A stretch of 64,000 nt of DNA, taken from Acidobacteriota bacterium. GTDB taxonomy: Bacteria; Acidobacteriota; Thermoanaerobaculia; UBA5066. The DNA lies in assembly GCA_016716715.1 (NCBI GenBank), contig JADJVE010000001.1:511807-575806 (forward strand), written 5' to 3'. The notes under the pieces were generated by a model that did not search any database, was not told the origin of the DNA, and was given only the letters and a program-made list of their open reading frames with translations. The first letter of the stretch is position 1. Each line of letters starts with the position of its first letter. A program made the translations under genes and the position numbers. Below are positions 25,107 through 33,779 of this stretch, piece after piece.

Positions 25107-25829
25107 CTACCGCCGGTTCCCGAAGAGGCGGAGCAGCATGAGGAAGAGGTTGATGAAGTCGAGGTAGAGGGCGAGGGCGCCCGAGATCGCGCCGCGCTTT
25201 CCCTCCTCGGAGCGGCCGTCCAGCGTGGCCGCCATCATCTTGAGCTTCTTCGTGTCGTACGCCGTGAGCGCCGTGAACACGATGACGCCGACGCAGGAGA
25301 TGACGAACCCGAGCGCGTTGTTGTTCAGCCAGAGGTTCAGGAGCATCGCAAGGAAGACGCCGATGAGCCCCATGAACGCGAACGAGCCGAGGCCGTCGAG
25401 CGAGCGCTTCGTGACGAGGCCGTAGACGCTCATCGCGCCGAACATCCCGGCCGTGACGACGAAGGTCGACACGATCGACGACGACGTGTAGACGAGGAAG
25501 ATCCCGGCCATCGTGAGGCCGTTCAGCGTCGAGTAGAGGAGGAAGACCGAAGCCGCAGCGCCGGACGAGAGGCGGCCGATGATCCCCGAGAGCCAGACGA
25601 CGAGTCCGAGCTCTGCGAACATGAGCCCGTAAAGCACGATCCGGTTTCCGTAGATCGCCTGGAAGATCGTCGGGCTGGACAGGACCACGAAGGCGGCGAG
25701 AGCCGTCGTCAGGAGCCCGGCCGCCATCCATGCGTAGACGCGCGCGAGGAACGAGGGAATCGCCACCGACGCCGAGGGGCTGATCGGCTGAGGGGAATCG
25801 AACGGGCGCGGCGGGAGCTCGGTGGGCAT
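25107..25829 (-). CDS. Bax inhibitor-1 family membrane protein
   Basis: The 240-residue protein has seven predicted membrane helices after a proline-rich N-terminus (PPRPFDSPQPISP). The FLARVYAWMAAGLLTTALAA opening, the TMAGIFLVYTSSSI stretch and the terminal ALALYLDFINLFLMLLRLFG segment are typical of YbhL/YccA proteins. Homologues act as pH-sensitive calcium leak channels or as modulators of the FtsH protease. It is the first gene of a five-gene minus-strand run (25829 to 22968). Confidence 0.92.
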   Translation of the reverse strand: MPTELPPRPFDSPQPISPSASVAIPSFLARVYAWMAAGLLTTALAAFVVLSSPTIFQAIYGNRIVLYGLMFAELGLVVWLSGIIGRLSSGAAASVFLLYSTLNGLTMAGIFLVYTSSSIVSTFVVTAGMFGAMSVYGLVTKRSLDGLGSFAFMGLIGVFLAMLLNLWLNNNALGFVISCVGVIVFTALTAYDTKKLKMMAATLDGRSEEGKRGAISGALALYLDFINLFLMLLRLFGNRR

Positions 25830-25886
25830 CTTGAGATCTCCTCTCGAACGCCCATCCTAACGCGCCTCGGCTAAGATTCATTCCCT

Positions 25887-26342
25887 ATGAAACGCACCTC
25901 ATCCGCCCTCCTCGCCGTCCTTCTGCTCCTCCCGCTCACGCTCCTCGCCGCCGCCGGCAAGTTCGGCGCGCCGCTCGGGAGCTCGCCGAAGGTCGCGCTC
26001 GCCGACCTTGTGAAGGATCCCGCCGCGTTCTCCGGCAAGACCGTGAAGACCGAAGGCGTCGTCTCGGCCGTCTGCCAGGACAAGGGCTGCTGGATGGTCC
26101 TCAAGTCCGGCGATCAGTCCGTCCGCGTGAGGTTCAAGGATTACGGCTTCTTCGTCCCGATGGACTCCGCAGGCGCCACGGCCGTGATGGAGGGCGTCTT
26201 CACCGTGAAGACGGTCCCCGAGGCCACCGCGAAGCACTACGCGGAGGAGACCCCGGGCGGAAAGCCCGACGCCATCAAGGGCGACCAGAAGGAGCTCTCC
26301 TTCCTCGCCTCGGGCGTCGAGCTGGCGAAGCCCGCGCGCTGA
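25887..26342 (+). CDS. DUF4920 periplasmic protein
   Basis: The 151-residue product has a signal peptide (about 1-23) and a DUF4920 domain with a small OB-like fold, recognised by VSAVCQDKGCWMVLK and RVRFKDYGFFVPMD. The two cysteines in CQDKGCW could bind metal or form a disulfide. Function is not established for the family. A TAAGAT at 25872-25877 lies 9 bases before the ATG and may be its -10 element. Confidence 0.85.
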   Translation: MKRTSSALLAVLLLLPLTLLAAAGKFGAPLGSSPKVALADLVKDPAAFSGKTVKTEGVVSAVCQDKGCWMVLKSGDQSVRVRFKDYGFFVPMDSAGATAVMEGVFTVKTVPEATAKHYAEETPGGKPDAIKGDQKELSFLASGVELAKPAR

Positions 26343-26348
26343 TCGCGC

Positions 26349-27140
26349 GTGTCCCCTGAAGCGAGGAGCGCCGAAGGCGTCATCCCGGAGCGGCTCGCCG
26401 CGTTCGGCTTCCTCACGCGCGGGATCGTCTATCTCCTGATCGGCGGCATCGCCGCGCGGGTCGCGATTCTCCAGCGCGGCCGCGCGACGGGACCGGCCGG
26501 CGCGCTCGCGAAGATCCTCACCGGACCGGGCGGGCGGCTCGTCCTCTGGTTGGTGGCGGCAGGCCTCTTTGCGTTCGTGCTCTTCCGCGTCACGCAGTGC
26601 GTGCGCACGCGCCGGCCGCTCCTGCTCGCGGGCTACGTCGGAAGTGCGGTCGGCGGACTCGTTCTCGCGATCACCGCCGTTCGCGTCCTCCTCCATTTCC
26701 GCGGAGGCGGCGGCGAGGCGGGGCTCCACGACCTGGGCGCTCGCGTCCTCGCTCACGCCGGGGGGCGCGCCGCCCTCGGGCTCGGGGGCGCGATCGCCGC
26801 GGTCGCCGGGGGAGTTCAGGCCATCCGGGCGCTCCTCGGCAAGCTGCCGGCCGACTTCACCGCCGCGATCCTGCCCCGCGCGCCACGCCGATGGGCGCCG
26901 GCGCTCGCGCGCGTGGGCGTCTTCGCGCACGGGGTCGTCGTCGCCGTCGTCGGATATTCCGTCTTTCGGACGGGTCTCCATGCGAATCCGCGCGAGCTCG
27001 GCGGGACCAGCGGCGCGCTCCGCACGGTCCAGACAGGCGGGGGCGGGCCGGTCCTCTTCGCGCTCGTCGCTGCCGGCCTGATCGCATACGGCCTCTCGCT
27101 GGTCGTCCTGGCCGCCCACCGGCGCCGGGCCTCGCACTGA
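26349..27140 (+). CDS. DUF1206 multi-pass membrane protein
   Basis: The 263-residue protein consists of three repeated pairs of membrane helices (about residues 14-100, 105-165, 190-258), the DUF1206 pattern. The opening FLTRGIVYLLIGGIAARVA and the related third repeat VGVFAHGVVVAVVGYSVFR show the internal duplication. GTG 26349 follows the DUF4920 stop by six bases, so the two genes are probably one operon. No function is established. Confidence 0.82.
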   Translation: MSPEARSAEGVIPERLAAFGFLTRGIVYLLIGGIAARVAILQRGRATGPAGALAKILTGPGGRLVLWLVAAGLFAFVLFRVTQCVRTRRPLLLAGYVGSAVGGLVLAITAVRVLLHFRGGGGEAGLHDLGARVLAHAGGRAALGLGGAIAAVAGGVQAIRALLGKLPADFTAAILPRAPRRWAPALARVGVFAHGVVVAVVGYSVFRTGLHANPRELGGTSGALRTVQTGGGGPVLFALVAAGLIAYGLSLVVLAAHRRRASH

Positions 27141-27166
27141 CGCCTCGAGAGCCTCATGACCTGGGG

Positions 27167-27172
27167 TAATCT
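27167..27172 (+). promoter_or_regulatory. Candidate -10 element TAATCT
   Basis: TAATCT ends 9 bases before the kinase GTG at 27182. TCGAGA at 27145-27150, 16 bases upstream, is a weak -35 candidate with four of six matches. Confidence 0.35.
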
Positions 27173-27181
27173 CTGGCGCAC

Positions 27182-29416
27182 GTGACCGATCCCGTGGATC
27201 CGCTGATCGGAAAAAGTGTGTCCCATTACTCCGTCGTCCGCCGGCTCGGGAGCGGCGGGATGGGGGTCGTGTACGAGGCCGAGGACTCGAAGCTCGGGCG
27301 GCACGTCGCGCTGAAGTTCCTTCCGCCCGAGCTCGCCCGCGACGGCGCGTCCCTCGAGCGCTTCCAGCGCGAGGCGCGCGCCGCGTCGGCGCTGAACCAC
27401 CCGGGCATCTGCACGGTCTTCGCCATCGAGGAGCACGAAGGGCAGCACTTCATCGTGATGGAGTGCCTCGAAGGGCAGACGCTCGCCCAGGCGATGACGG
27501 CGCGCCCGGCGTTCGATCTCGAGGGCGTGCTCGCGATCGGCGTCCAGATCGCGGACGCGCTCGAGTCGGCTCACGCGCGCGGCATCGTGCACCGCGACGT
27601 CAAACCCGCGAACGTCTTCGTGAACGCCCGCGGGCAGGTGAAGATCCTCGACTTCGGCCTCGCCCGGATCGAAGGGGCGCGGCGCGGGGCGGGTGGCGAC
27701 GTCTCCCGCCTCGAGACGGTCGGCGACCTCACCACGCCCGGCACGGCGATGGGCACGGTGTCGTACATGTCCCCGGAGCAGGCGCGCGGCCAGCTCGCCG
27801 ACGCGCGCACGGACCTCTTCTCGCTCGGAACGGTCCTCTACGAGATGGCGACGGGCGCGCTGCCGTTCCCGGGGGAGACGTCGGCCGTCGTCTTCGACGC
27901 GATCCTGAACCGGGATCCGCTGCCGGCCGCCGTGGTGAACCCCGCGCTGCCGCCCGATCTCGGCCGCATCCTCGACAAGGCCCTCGAGAAGGACCGCAAC
28001 CTCCGCTACCAGACCGCGACCGACCTGAAGACGGACCTCTCGCGGTTGAAGCGCGACATGGACTCCGGCAAGAAGCGCGCGGCCGAGAAGGCCGACTCGC
28101 GCGGCGGCGGGACGAAGCAGGTCGAGAAGTCCATCGCCGTCCTCTACTTCGAGAACCTCTCGGGCGTGAAGGAAGACGAGTACTTCCGCGACGGCATCAC
28201 CGAGGACATCATCACGGAGCTCTCGAAGATCAAGGGCCTGAACATTTTTTCGCGCCCGACGGTCCTCGCGTACCGCGACAAGCCGGTCACGCCCGCGCAG
28301 ATCGGCCAGCAGCTCAACGCGGCGTACGTCCTCGCGGGCAGCCTCCGCCGTTCCGGCAACCGGCTGCGGATCAACGCGCAGCTCGTCGACACGCACACGG
28401 ACTTTCCCCTCTGGTCCGAGCGCTACGACCGCCAGATGGAGGACGTCTTCGAGCTGCAGGACGAGATCGCCCGGAAGATCGCCGAGGCGCTCCGGGTGAC
28501 GCTGACGCCCCAGGAGGAGGAGGCGCTCGCCGCCAAGCCGACCGAGAACCTGCAGGCGTACGACCTCTACCTCCGCGGGAAGAGCTACGCGCGCCGTCTC
28601 ACGCGGCGGGACTTCGAGTTCGCTCTCCAGATGTTCGAGAACGCGGTCGCGCTGGATCCGGACTTCGCGCTCGCCCACGCCGCGATCGCGAACGTCTGCG
28701 CGCAGACGCACTACAACTACGGGCGCGACCCCGTCTGGCTCGAGAAGGCCAAGGCGGCGTCCGCGCGGGCCGTGGCCCTCCGGCCCGAGCTCCCCGAGCC
28801 GCTCGTCGCGCAGGCCTGGATTCTCTATGCCGACGGGCAGTACGGCGCGGCCGCCCGCTGCGCGCGAGTCGCCATCGAGCGCAAGAGCGACTGCGAGGGC
28901 GCGTACTACCTCCTCGGCCGCTCGCTCTTCGCGTCCGGGCAGTACCAGGAGATCGCGAGCGTCGTGGACGCGGCCATGGAGGCGAGCGGTCAGGACTACA
29001 ACATCTACATCCCGATCCAGAACGCGCTCGGTGCGCTCGGGAAGGACGAGATGGTCCGGAACGTCCGCCAGCGCTCGATGCAGGCGCTCGAGACACACCT
29101 GCGGTCGGTGCCGGAGGACGCGCGCGCGCGCGTCCTCCTCGCGAGCGACTACGCGGAAACCGGCCGCCGGGAGGACGCGATCCGCGAGGCGAACCTTGCG
29201 GTCGTGCTGCGCCCCGACGAGGCCACGGTCCTCTACAACGCGGCGTGCGTGTTCTGCGGCCTGAAAGACAAGGCGCAGGCTCTCGACGCGCTCCGCAAGG
29301 CGTGGCACGCGGGCTTCAAGGACTCGGGCTGGGCGCGCCGCGACCCGGACCTCGCCCTCGTGCACGACGACCCCGAGTTCCTGCGGCTCTACCCCGAAAA
29401 GCCCGCGGGCGCCTGA
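27182..29416 (+). CDS. Ser/Thr protein kinase with FlgO/TolB-like and TPR regions
   Basis: The 744-residue protein begins with a complete Hanks-type kinase domain (about residues 15-285): glycine loop LGSGGMGVVYEAED, VALKF lysine, HRDVKPANV catalytic loop, DFGLAR and SPEQARG. A FlgO-like nucleotide-independent domain follows (about 318-440; KSIAVLYFENLSGVKEDEYFRDGITEDI through LWSERYDRQMEDVFELQDEIARKI), then about 300 residues of tetratricopeptide repeats (from AYDLYLRGKSYARR). No membrane span is visible, unlike PASTA kinases. The kinase-FlgO-TPR combination is familiar from Acidobacteriota genomes. Substrate and signal are unknown; TPRs suggest scaffold binding. Confidence 0.92.
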   Translation: MTDPVDPLIGKSVSHYSVVRRLGSGGMGVVYEAEDSKLGRHVALKFLPPELARDGASLERFQREARAASALNHPGICTVFAIEEHEGQHFIVMECLEGQTLAQAMTARPAFDLEGVLAIGVQIADALESAHARGIVHRDVKPANVFVNARGQVKILDFGLARIEGARRGAGGDVSRLETVGDLTTPGTAMGTVSYMSPEQARGQLADARTDLFSLGTVLYEMATGALPFPGETSAVVFDAILNRDPLPAAVVNPALPPDLGRILDKALEKDRNLRYQTATDLKTDLSRLKRDMDSGKKRAAEKADSRGGGTKQVEKSIAVLYFENLSGVKEDEYFRDGITEDIITELSKIKGLNIFSRPTVLAYRDKPVTPAQIGQQLNAAYVLAGSLRRSGNRLRINAQLVDTHTDFPLWSERYDRQMEDVFELQDEIARKIAEALRVTLTPQEEEALAAKPTENLQAYDLYLRGKSYARRLTRRDFEFALQMFENAVALDPDFALAHAAIANVCAQTHYNYGRDPVWLEKAKAASARAVALRPELPEPLVAQAWILYADGQYGAAARCARVAIERKSDCEGAYYLLGRSLFASGQYQEIASVVDAAMEASGQDYNIYIPIQNALGALGKDEMVRNVRQRSMQALETHLRSVPEDARARVLLASDYAETGRREDAIREANLAVVLRPDEATVLYNAACVFCGLKDKAQALDALRKAWHAGFKDSGWARRDPDLALVHDDPEFLRLYPEKPAGA

Positions 29417-29428
29417 AACCTCCGGCGC

Positions 29429-31537
29429 TCAGAACCTCAGCGTCATCTCCCCGACGTAGCGCCTCTTAGGCGCCAGGTAGAACTGCGCGTCGCCGAGCTC
29501 GCTCTCGGTCACGACGTGGCGGTCGTCGCCGAGGTTGCGGCCGGTGAAGGAGAAACGCACCCATTCGTTCTCCCACGAGACGCCCGCGTCCCACTCGTAG
29601 AACGCCGGCGCATACGCCGTGTTGCGGCGCGTGTACGGGCGGATGCCCTGGTGCCGCACGGCGCCCCAGAAGCCGAGGCCCGACTTCGGGGCCCACGCGA
29701 GGCGGACGTTCCAGAGGTCGCGCGGCACGAGCTCGACGCGCTTGCCGTCCACGACGACGAGCTCGCCGTCCGGCGTCACGAAGGAGAAGCTCACGTACGT
29801 CGCGTCGTGGTGCGCGTAGCCGGCGCCGAGCGCGAAGCCCTTCCACGCGGGCGGCGCCCACGTGACCTGGCCCTCGAAGCCCTGGAAGCGCTCCTCGCCC
29901 GCGTTCGTGAGGGCGGGCCGGCCGTCGGGTCCGAGCGTCGAGACGACGACGTTCTCGAGCGTCATGTGGAAGAGAGACATGTCGAGCGAGACGTTGCCGC
30001 CGAAGAGGCGCGACTTGAGGCCGGCCTCGCCCGAGCGCGAGCGCTCCGGCTCGAGGATGTTCGTGGCTTCGGCCTCGAGGATGTTCGGGGCGGCCGGCTT
30101 GAAGTTGCTCTTGGCCGCGACGTAGAGGTGGAGGACGTTCAGGAAGCCCTTCGCCTTGCCGTCGACGATCCGGATGAGTGCCGAGACGCCGCCCGACCAG
30201 TCACCGTCGGTGCGCTCGCTCGAGCCCGCCTCGGGGCCGGGCCCGCCGACCTCGTTCACGACGGCCGAGAGCGTTTCGGACGTCCGGTCGTACCGCGCGC
30301 CGAACGTGAGGGCGAGCCACTTCCACGGCGTCCACGTGTCGTTCGCGTAGAAGCCCCAGAACGTCCGCTGGTCCTCCGCGGAGCGAGTGTCGCCCACCGG
30401 GAGCGAGTCGACGGAGGGCACCACGGGGTTCGAGCCGGTCGTGAGCGTGAGGTCGAAGCCCGTCCCTTCGACGGTGGTCTTGCCGGACGTGAGCGCGATC
30501 CCCGTGACGAGGCGGTGCCTGCCGGCCGTGGTCACGACGCGCGCATCCTCGAAGAAGGTCGTCTGGAGGGGGAGCAGCGACGTCCCGTGCGCCGTGGCCG
30601 TGCTCCCGTCGACACCGTCGATGAAGGAACGCACGGCGATCTGCTCGTCGCGCGTGAGGCCGAGCGTGTTCTCCATCTGCACCTGCGGGGAGAGCCTCCG
30701 CGCGATCGTGGACGTCAGGGAGTAGACGCGGTGGTCCATGCGCGCGCCGCCGACGGCGTAGTTCCGGTCCACCTCGAAGCCGGGCACGAACTCGCCGCCC
30801 GCGATCGGGAGCGGCGAGCCCCAGTAGGCCGTGTCCCGGAGGACGGCGAGCGTGAGATCCCACGAGCCCTCGCGCGTCTTTCCCCCGAAGCCCATCGCGA
30901 GCCGGTCGACCGATGAATCGGTGTTGTCCTGGAATCCGTTGTCGCGGAACATCGAGCCGGCGACGTGCGTGATCGAGTTCCCGTCGTGCTTCTCCCAGGC
31001 GAGGGATGCGTGCTTGTCGTTCCAGGATCCGAGCCCGAGGGTCACGCTCGTGTTCTTCCCCCGCCGCGTGAAGACCTGCACCATGCCCGCGAACGCCGAG
31101 ACGCCGTAGAGAGTGCCCTGCGGCCCCTTTGCGATCTCGATGCGGTCGATGTCCTCGATGGGGATCTGCGCGAGCGACGGGTTGAACGGCCCGCCGGCGG
31201 GGACGCCGTCGACCGTCACGAGGAGCGCGTCGAACTCCTTCAGACCCCACATCCCGAGGTTCGGAAAACGCGACCCGCCGTCCGAGCCCCCGCCGGCCTC
31301 GACGCCCACGACGTTCTGGAGGGCGTCCTGCAGCGTCCGCGCGCCGGTCCGGCGCAGCTCCTCGCCCGTCACGACTTCAACGGAGCCCGTCACGTCCATC
31401 GTGTCCTCGGGCGTCTTCGAGCCCGATACGACCATCTGGGCGGAAGCCGCCGGCGTGGGGACGCGCTGAGCCTGGGCGTCCGCGACCGGGGCGAGGGAGG
31501 CGGCGGCGGCGAGGGCGAGAGCGAAATAGGGTTTCAC
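29429..31537 (-). CDS. TonB-dependent outer-membrane receptor
   Basis: The 702-residue product has a signal peptide (about 1-21), a plug domain (about 40-150; VVTGEELRRTGARTLQDALQNVVGVEAGG and PIEDIDRIEIAKGPQGTLYG) and a 22-strand-type barrel ending in GEMTLRF with the terminal Phe. It imports a siderophore, vitamin B12, metal complex or glycan using TonB energy; no ligand is evident. An N-terminal TonB box cannot be assigned with certainty. It is divergent from the Hsp70-like gene with only 26 bases between starts. Confidence 0.93.
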   Translation of the reverse strand: MKPYFALALAAAASLAPVADAQAQRVPTPAASAQMVVSGSKTPEDTMDVTGSVEVVTGEELRRTGARTLQDALQNVVGVEAGGGSDGGSRFPNLGMWGLKEFDALLVTVDGVPAGGPFNPSLAQIPIEDIDRIEIAKGPQGTLYGVSAFAGMVQVFTRRGKNTSVTLGLGSWNDKHASLAWEKHDGNSITHVAGSMFRDNGFQDNTDSSVDRLAMGFGGKTREGSWDLTLAVLRDTAYWGSPLPIAGGEFVPGFEVDRNYAVGGARMDHRVYSLTSTIARRLSPQVQMENTLGLTRDEQIAVRSFIDGVDGSTATAHGTSLLPLQTTFFEDARVVTTAGRHRLVTGIALTSGKTTVEGTGFDLTLTTGSNPVVPSVDSLPVGDTRSAEDQRTFWGFYANDTWTPWKWLALTFGARYDRTSETLSAVVNEVGGPGPEAGSSERTDGDWSGGVSALIRIVDGKAKGFLNVLHLYVAAKSNFKPAAPNILEAEATNILEPERSRSGEAGLKSRLFGGNVSLDMSLFHMTLENVVVSTLGPDGRPALTNAGEERFQGFEGQVTWAPPAWKGFALGAGYAHHDATYVSFSFVTPDGELVVVDGKRVELVPRDLWNVRLAWAPKSGLGFWGAVRHQGIRPYTRRNTAYAPAFYEWDAGVSWENEWVRFSFTGRNLGDDRHVVTESELGDAQFYLAPKRRYVGEMTLRF

Positions 31538-31551
31538 CGGACGATGTTAAC

Positions 31552-31557
31552 TAAACT
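31552..31557 (+). promoter_or_regulatory. Candidate -10 element TAAACT
   Basis: TAAACT followed by CCG ends 6 bases before the Hsp70-like ATG. With 26 bases between the two divergent starts there is no room for a conventional leader, so the transcripts should be almost leaderless on this side. Confidence 0.35.
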
Positions 31558-31563
31558 CCGCCC

Positions 31564-33048
31564 ATGAGGATCGGAATCGACTTCGGCACGACGCACACGG
31601 TCGTCGCTCTCGTGGACCGCGGGAACTACCCCGTGGTGTCTTTCGAGGGGGGCGACTTCGTGCCGTCGCTCGTCGCGGCGCACGATGCGTCGGGCACGCT
31701 GCGCTGGGGATGGGACGCGGCCGCCGTGAGGCACGAGCCGGGCTGGACGGTTCTCCCCTCCGTCAAACGCCTCCTGAGCGACGCCGGGCCGTCGACGGAG
31801 GTCGCGGTGGGGCGGAGGCGCCTCCCGATCTCCGCCCTTCTCGAGGGCTTCTTCTCGGCGCTCCACCGCGAGCTCGTCGAGCGCTCGAACGCCGGCATCG
31901 CGGCGAACGACTCCATCACGGCAGCGGTGTCGGTTCCGGCGAACGCGTCGACGGCGCAGCGCTTCCTGACGCTCGAGGCGTTCAAGGGCGGCGGCTTCGC
32001 CGTGGAGGCGCTCCTGAACGAGCCGTCCGCCGCGGGCTTCGAGTACGCGCACCGCAACCGGCGCGACGGACGGCGCGAGCACCTCGTCGTGTACGACCTC
32101 GGCGGCGGCACGTTCGACGCGTCGCTGCTTCGCATGACGGGGAAGACGAACGAGGTCGTGGCGACGCACGGCGTCCAGCGCCTCGGCGGGGACGACTTCG
32201 ACGAGGCGATCCTCGCGCTCGTGCTCGAGAAGGCCCACGCGCACGACGTCTCCGATGTCGAGCGAGCGCTCGTCCTCGAGGAATGCGTGCGGGCCAAGGA
32301 GTCCCTCTCCCCGAACTCGCGCCGGTTCCTCGTGGACCTGTCCGCTCTGGGGAAGGAGCCTCTCGTCTTTCCCGTCGACGAGGTCTGGGAGGTCTGCGTG
32401 CCGCTCGTCGCGCGCACGCTCGAGGCCGTCGGCGCGCTCGTCGAGGACGGAGGGGACGTTTCGTGGGCGGACGTCGCGTCGCTCTACGTCGTGGGCGGCG
32501 GCGGCCTCCTGCCGCTCGTGCCGCGCCTCCTGAAGGAGCGCTTCGGTGACAAGCGCGTGCGGCGCTCGCCGCACCCGTTCGCGGCGACGGCGATGGGCCT
32601 CGCCGTTTGGCTGGACCGCGAGGGCGGCTACGCGCTCGAGGACCGGCTGTCACGGCACTTCGGCGTCTTCCGCGAGAGCGGGGCGGGCGAGGACGTCGTC
32701 TTCGACACGATCTTCGAGAAAGGGACGCCGCTGCCCGCGCCCGGCGAGCCGCCCGCCGTCGTGACGCGCCGGTACCGCGCCGCGCACGACGTCGGCCACT
32801 TCCGGTTTCTCGAGTGCTCGCGCCTCACGGACGGACGCCCGGACGGCGACGTGACGCCGTGGGACGAGGGGTACTTCCCGTTCGATCCGGCGCTGCGCGC
32901 CGCGGACCTCGCCGTGGCGGAAGTGCGGCGGAGGGAGGACGGCCCCGAGGTCGCCGAGACCTACGCGCTCGGGAGCGAGGGCGCGATCACGGTCACGGTG
33001 ACCGACGCGAAGGACGGCTTTGCGCGGACGTTCCGGCTGACGCGCTGA
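31564..33048 (+). CDS. Hsp70-family ATPase with short C-terminal domain
   Basis: The 494-residue protein has a full Hsp70/actin ATPase domain (about residues 1-355): GIDFGTTHTVVAL, VSVPANASTAQRF, VVYDLGGGTFDASLL, RLGGDDFDEAI and VVGGGGLLPLVPRLLK. Only about 130 residues follow, too short and too different for the normal DnaK substrate-binding and lid domains. It is therefore a DnaK-like protein (YegD/HscC class in layout), not the housekeeping DnaK. No dnaJ or grpE lies nearby. Clients are unknown. Confidence 0.88.
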   Translation: MRIGIDFGTTHTVVALVDRGNYPVVSFEGGDFVPSLVAAHDASGTLRWGWDAAAVRHEPGWTVLPSVKRLLSDAGPSTEVAVGRRRLPISALLEGFFSALHRELVERSNAGIAANDSITAAVSVPANASTAQRFLTLEAFKGGGFAVEALLNEPSAAGFEYAHRNRRDGRREHLVVYDLGGGTFDASLLRMTGKTNEVVATHGVQRLGGDDFDEAILALVLEKAHAHDVSDVERALVLEECVRAKESLSPNSRRFLVDLSALGKEPLVFPVDEVWEVCVPLVARTLEAVGALVEDGGDVSWADVASLYVVGGGGLLPLVPRLLKERFGDKRVRRSPHPFAATAMGLAVWLDREGGYALEDRLSRHFGVFRESGAGEDVVFDTIFEKGTPLPAPGEPPAVVTRRYRAAHDVGHFRFLECSRLTDGRPDGDVTPWDEGYFPFDPALRAADLAVAEVRRREDGPEVAETYALGSEGAITVTVTDAKDGFARTFRLTR

Positions 33049-33128
33049 TCCGGACGCTGGCGCGGCGGAGATCGGGTCGCATTTCGGGCCTCCGGCGTGA
33101 GAAGATCCCCTTGAAAAGAGGACAAACC

Positions 33129-33764
33129 GTGAAGCGATTCCGACGGGTTTTCCCTGCCGCGTGTGGTTTCTGTCTCGCCGTCGCTCTCGCGGCCGGTCCT
33201 GCGGCAGCCGCGACGCCGCCGATCTGCGAGTTCAACAGCTTCATGCAGGTCGACCAGAATGCGAAGGCCGTGGTGGGAGAGAAATACCCGTTCTGGCTCA
33301 CGCTGTCGCATCCGGACAGCCGGTACTTCGGGCAGACCATCTCCGTGTCGGCGACCGTGGACTGGGGCGACGGCTCCGTCGAAACGTCGCCCCCGAAAGC
33401 GTTTGGCCAGAAATTTGGCAGCGCCTACTTCGGGGGGCAGGTGGAGCACGTATACAAGAGGACGGGCAAGTTCACCGTGAAGATCCTGCGCGGCACCGTG
33501 AACGGCCAGGCGTGCCCGCTCGGGCAGTTCAAGGCGTGGGAGGCCGGCTTCGGAGCGCCGACCGTGACCGTGATCGCGGGCCTGGCACAGGCGCAGGTTG
33601 TCCACGCCGTCCCGTCGTCAGGGGCCGCGGCGCTCGCGCAGAAGAAGGCACTCCCTCTCCCGACCCCGACGCCGCTGCCGGCCTCCGTCTCCGCGACCTC
33701 GCGGAAGGCGAAAGTCTTCGTCCCGACGCCGACGCCCATAAAGACGTACTCGATTCCGAGGTGA
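33129..33764 (+). CDS. Secreted protein with a PKD-like beta-sandwich
   Basis: The 211-residue product begins with a signal peptide (about 1-27, CLAVALAAGPAAA). The core (about 30-145) contains VSATVDWGDGSVETS and the later QVEHVYKRTGKFTVKI, the WGDG and Y-x-x-G-x-Y/F-x-V signatures of PKD domains. A proline-rich tail (LPLPTPTPLPAS and VPTPTPIKTYS) may span the wall or act as a linker. No catalytic residues are seen; surface binding is inferred. GTG 33129 is chosen for the signal peptide and the AAGAGGA about 8 bases upstream. Confidence 0.75.
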   Translation: MKRFRRVFPAACGFCLAVALAAGPAAAATPPICEFNSFMQVDQNAKAVVGEKYPFWLTLSHPDSRYFGQTISVSATVDWGDGSVETSPPKAFGQKFGSAYFGGQVEHVYKRTGKFTVKILRGTVNGQACPLGQFKAWEAGFGAPTVTVIAGLAQAQVVHAVPSSGAAALAQKKALPLPTPTPLPASVSATSRKAKVFVPTPTPIKTYSIPR

Positions 33765-33779
33765 GGACGCGGCCGGCGT

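Noticed and set aside
29405..29430. Hairpin between the kinase and TonB receptor genes as a terminator
   Set aside because: The stem is only about five or six pairs around a 10-base loop and has no T-run; too weak to list as a feature.
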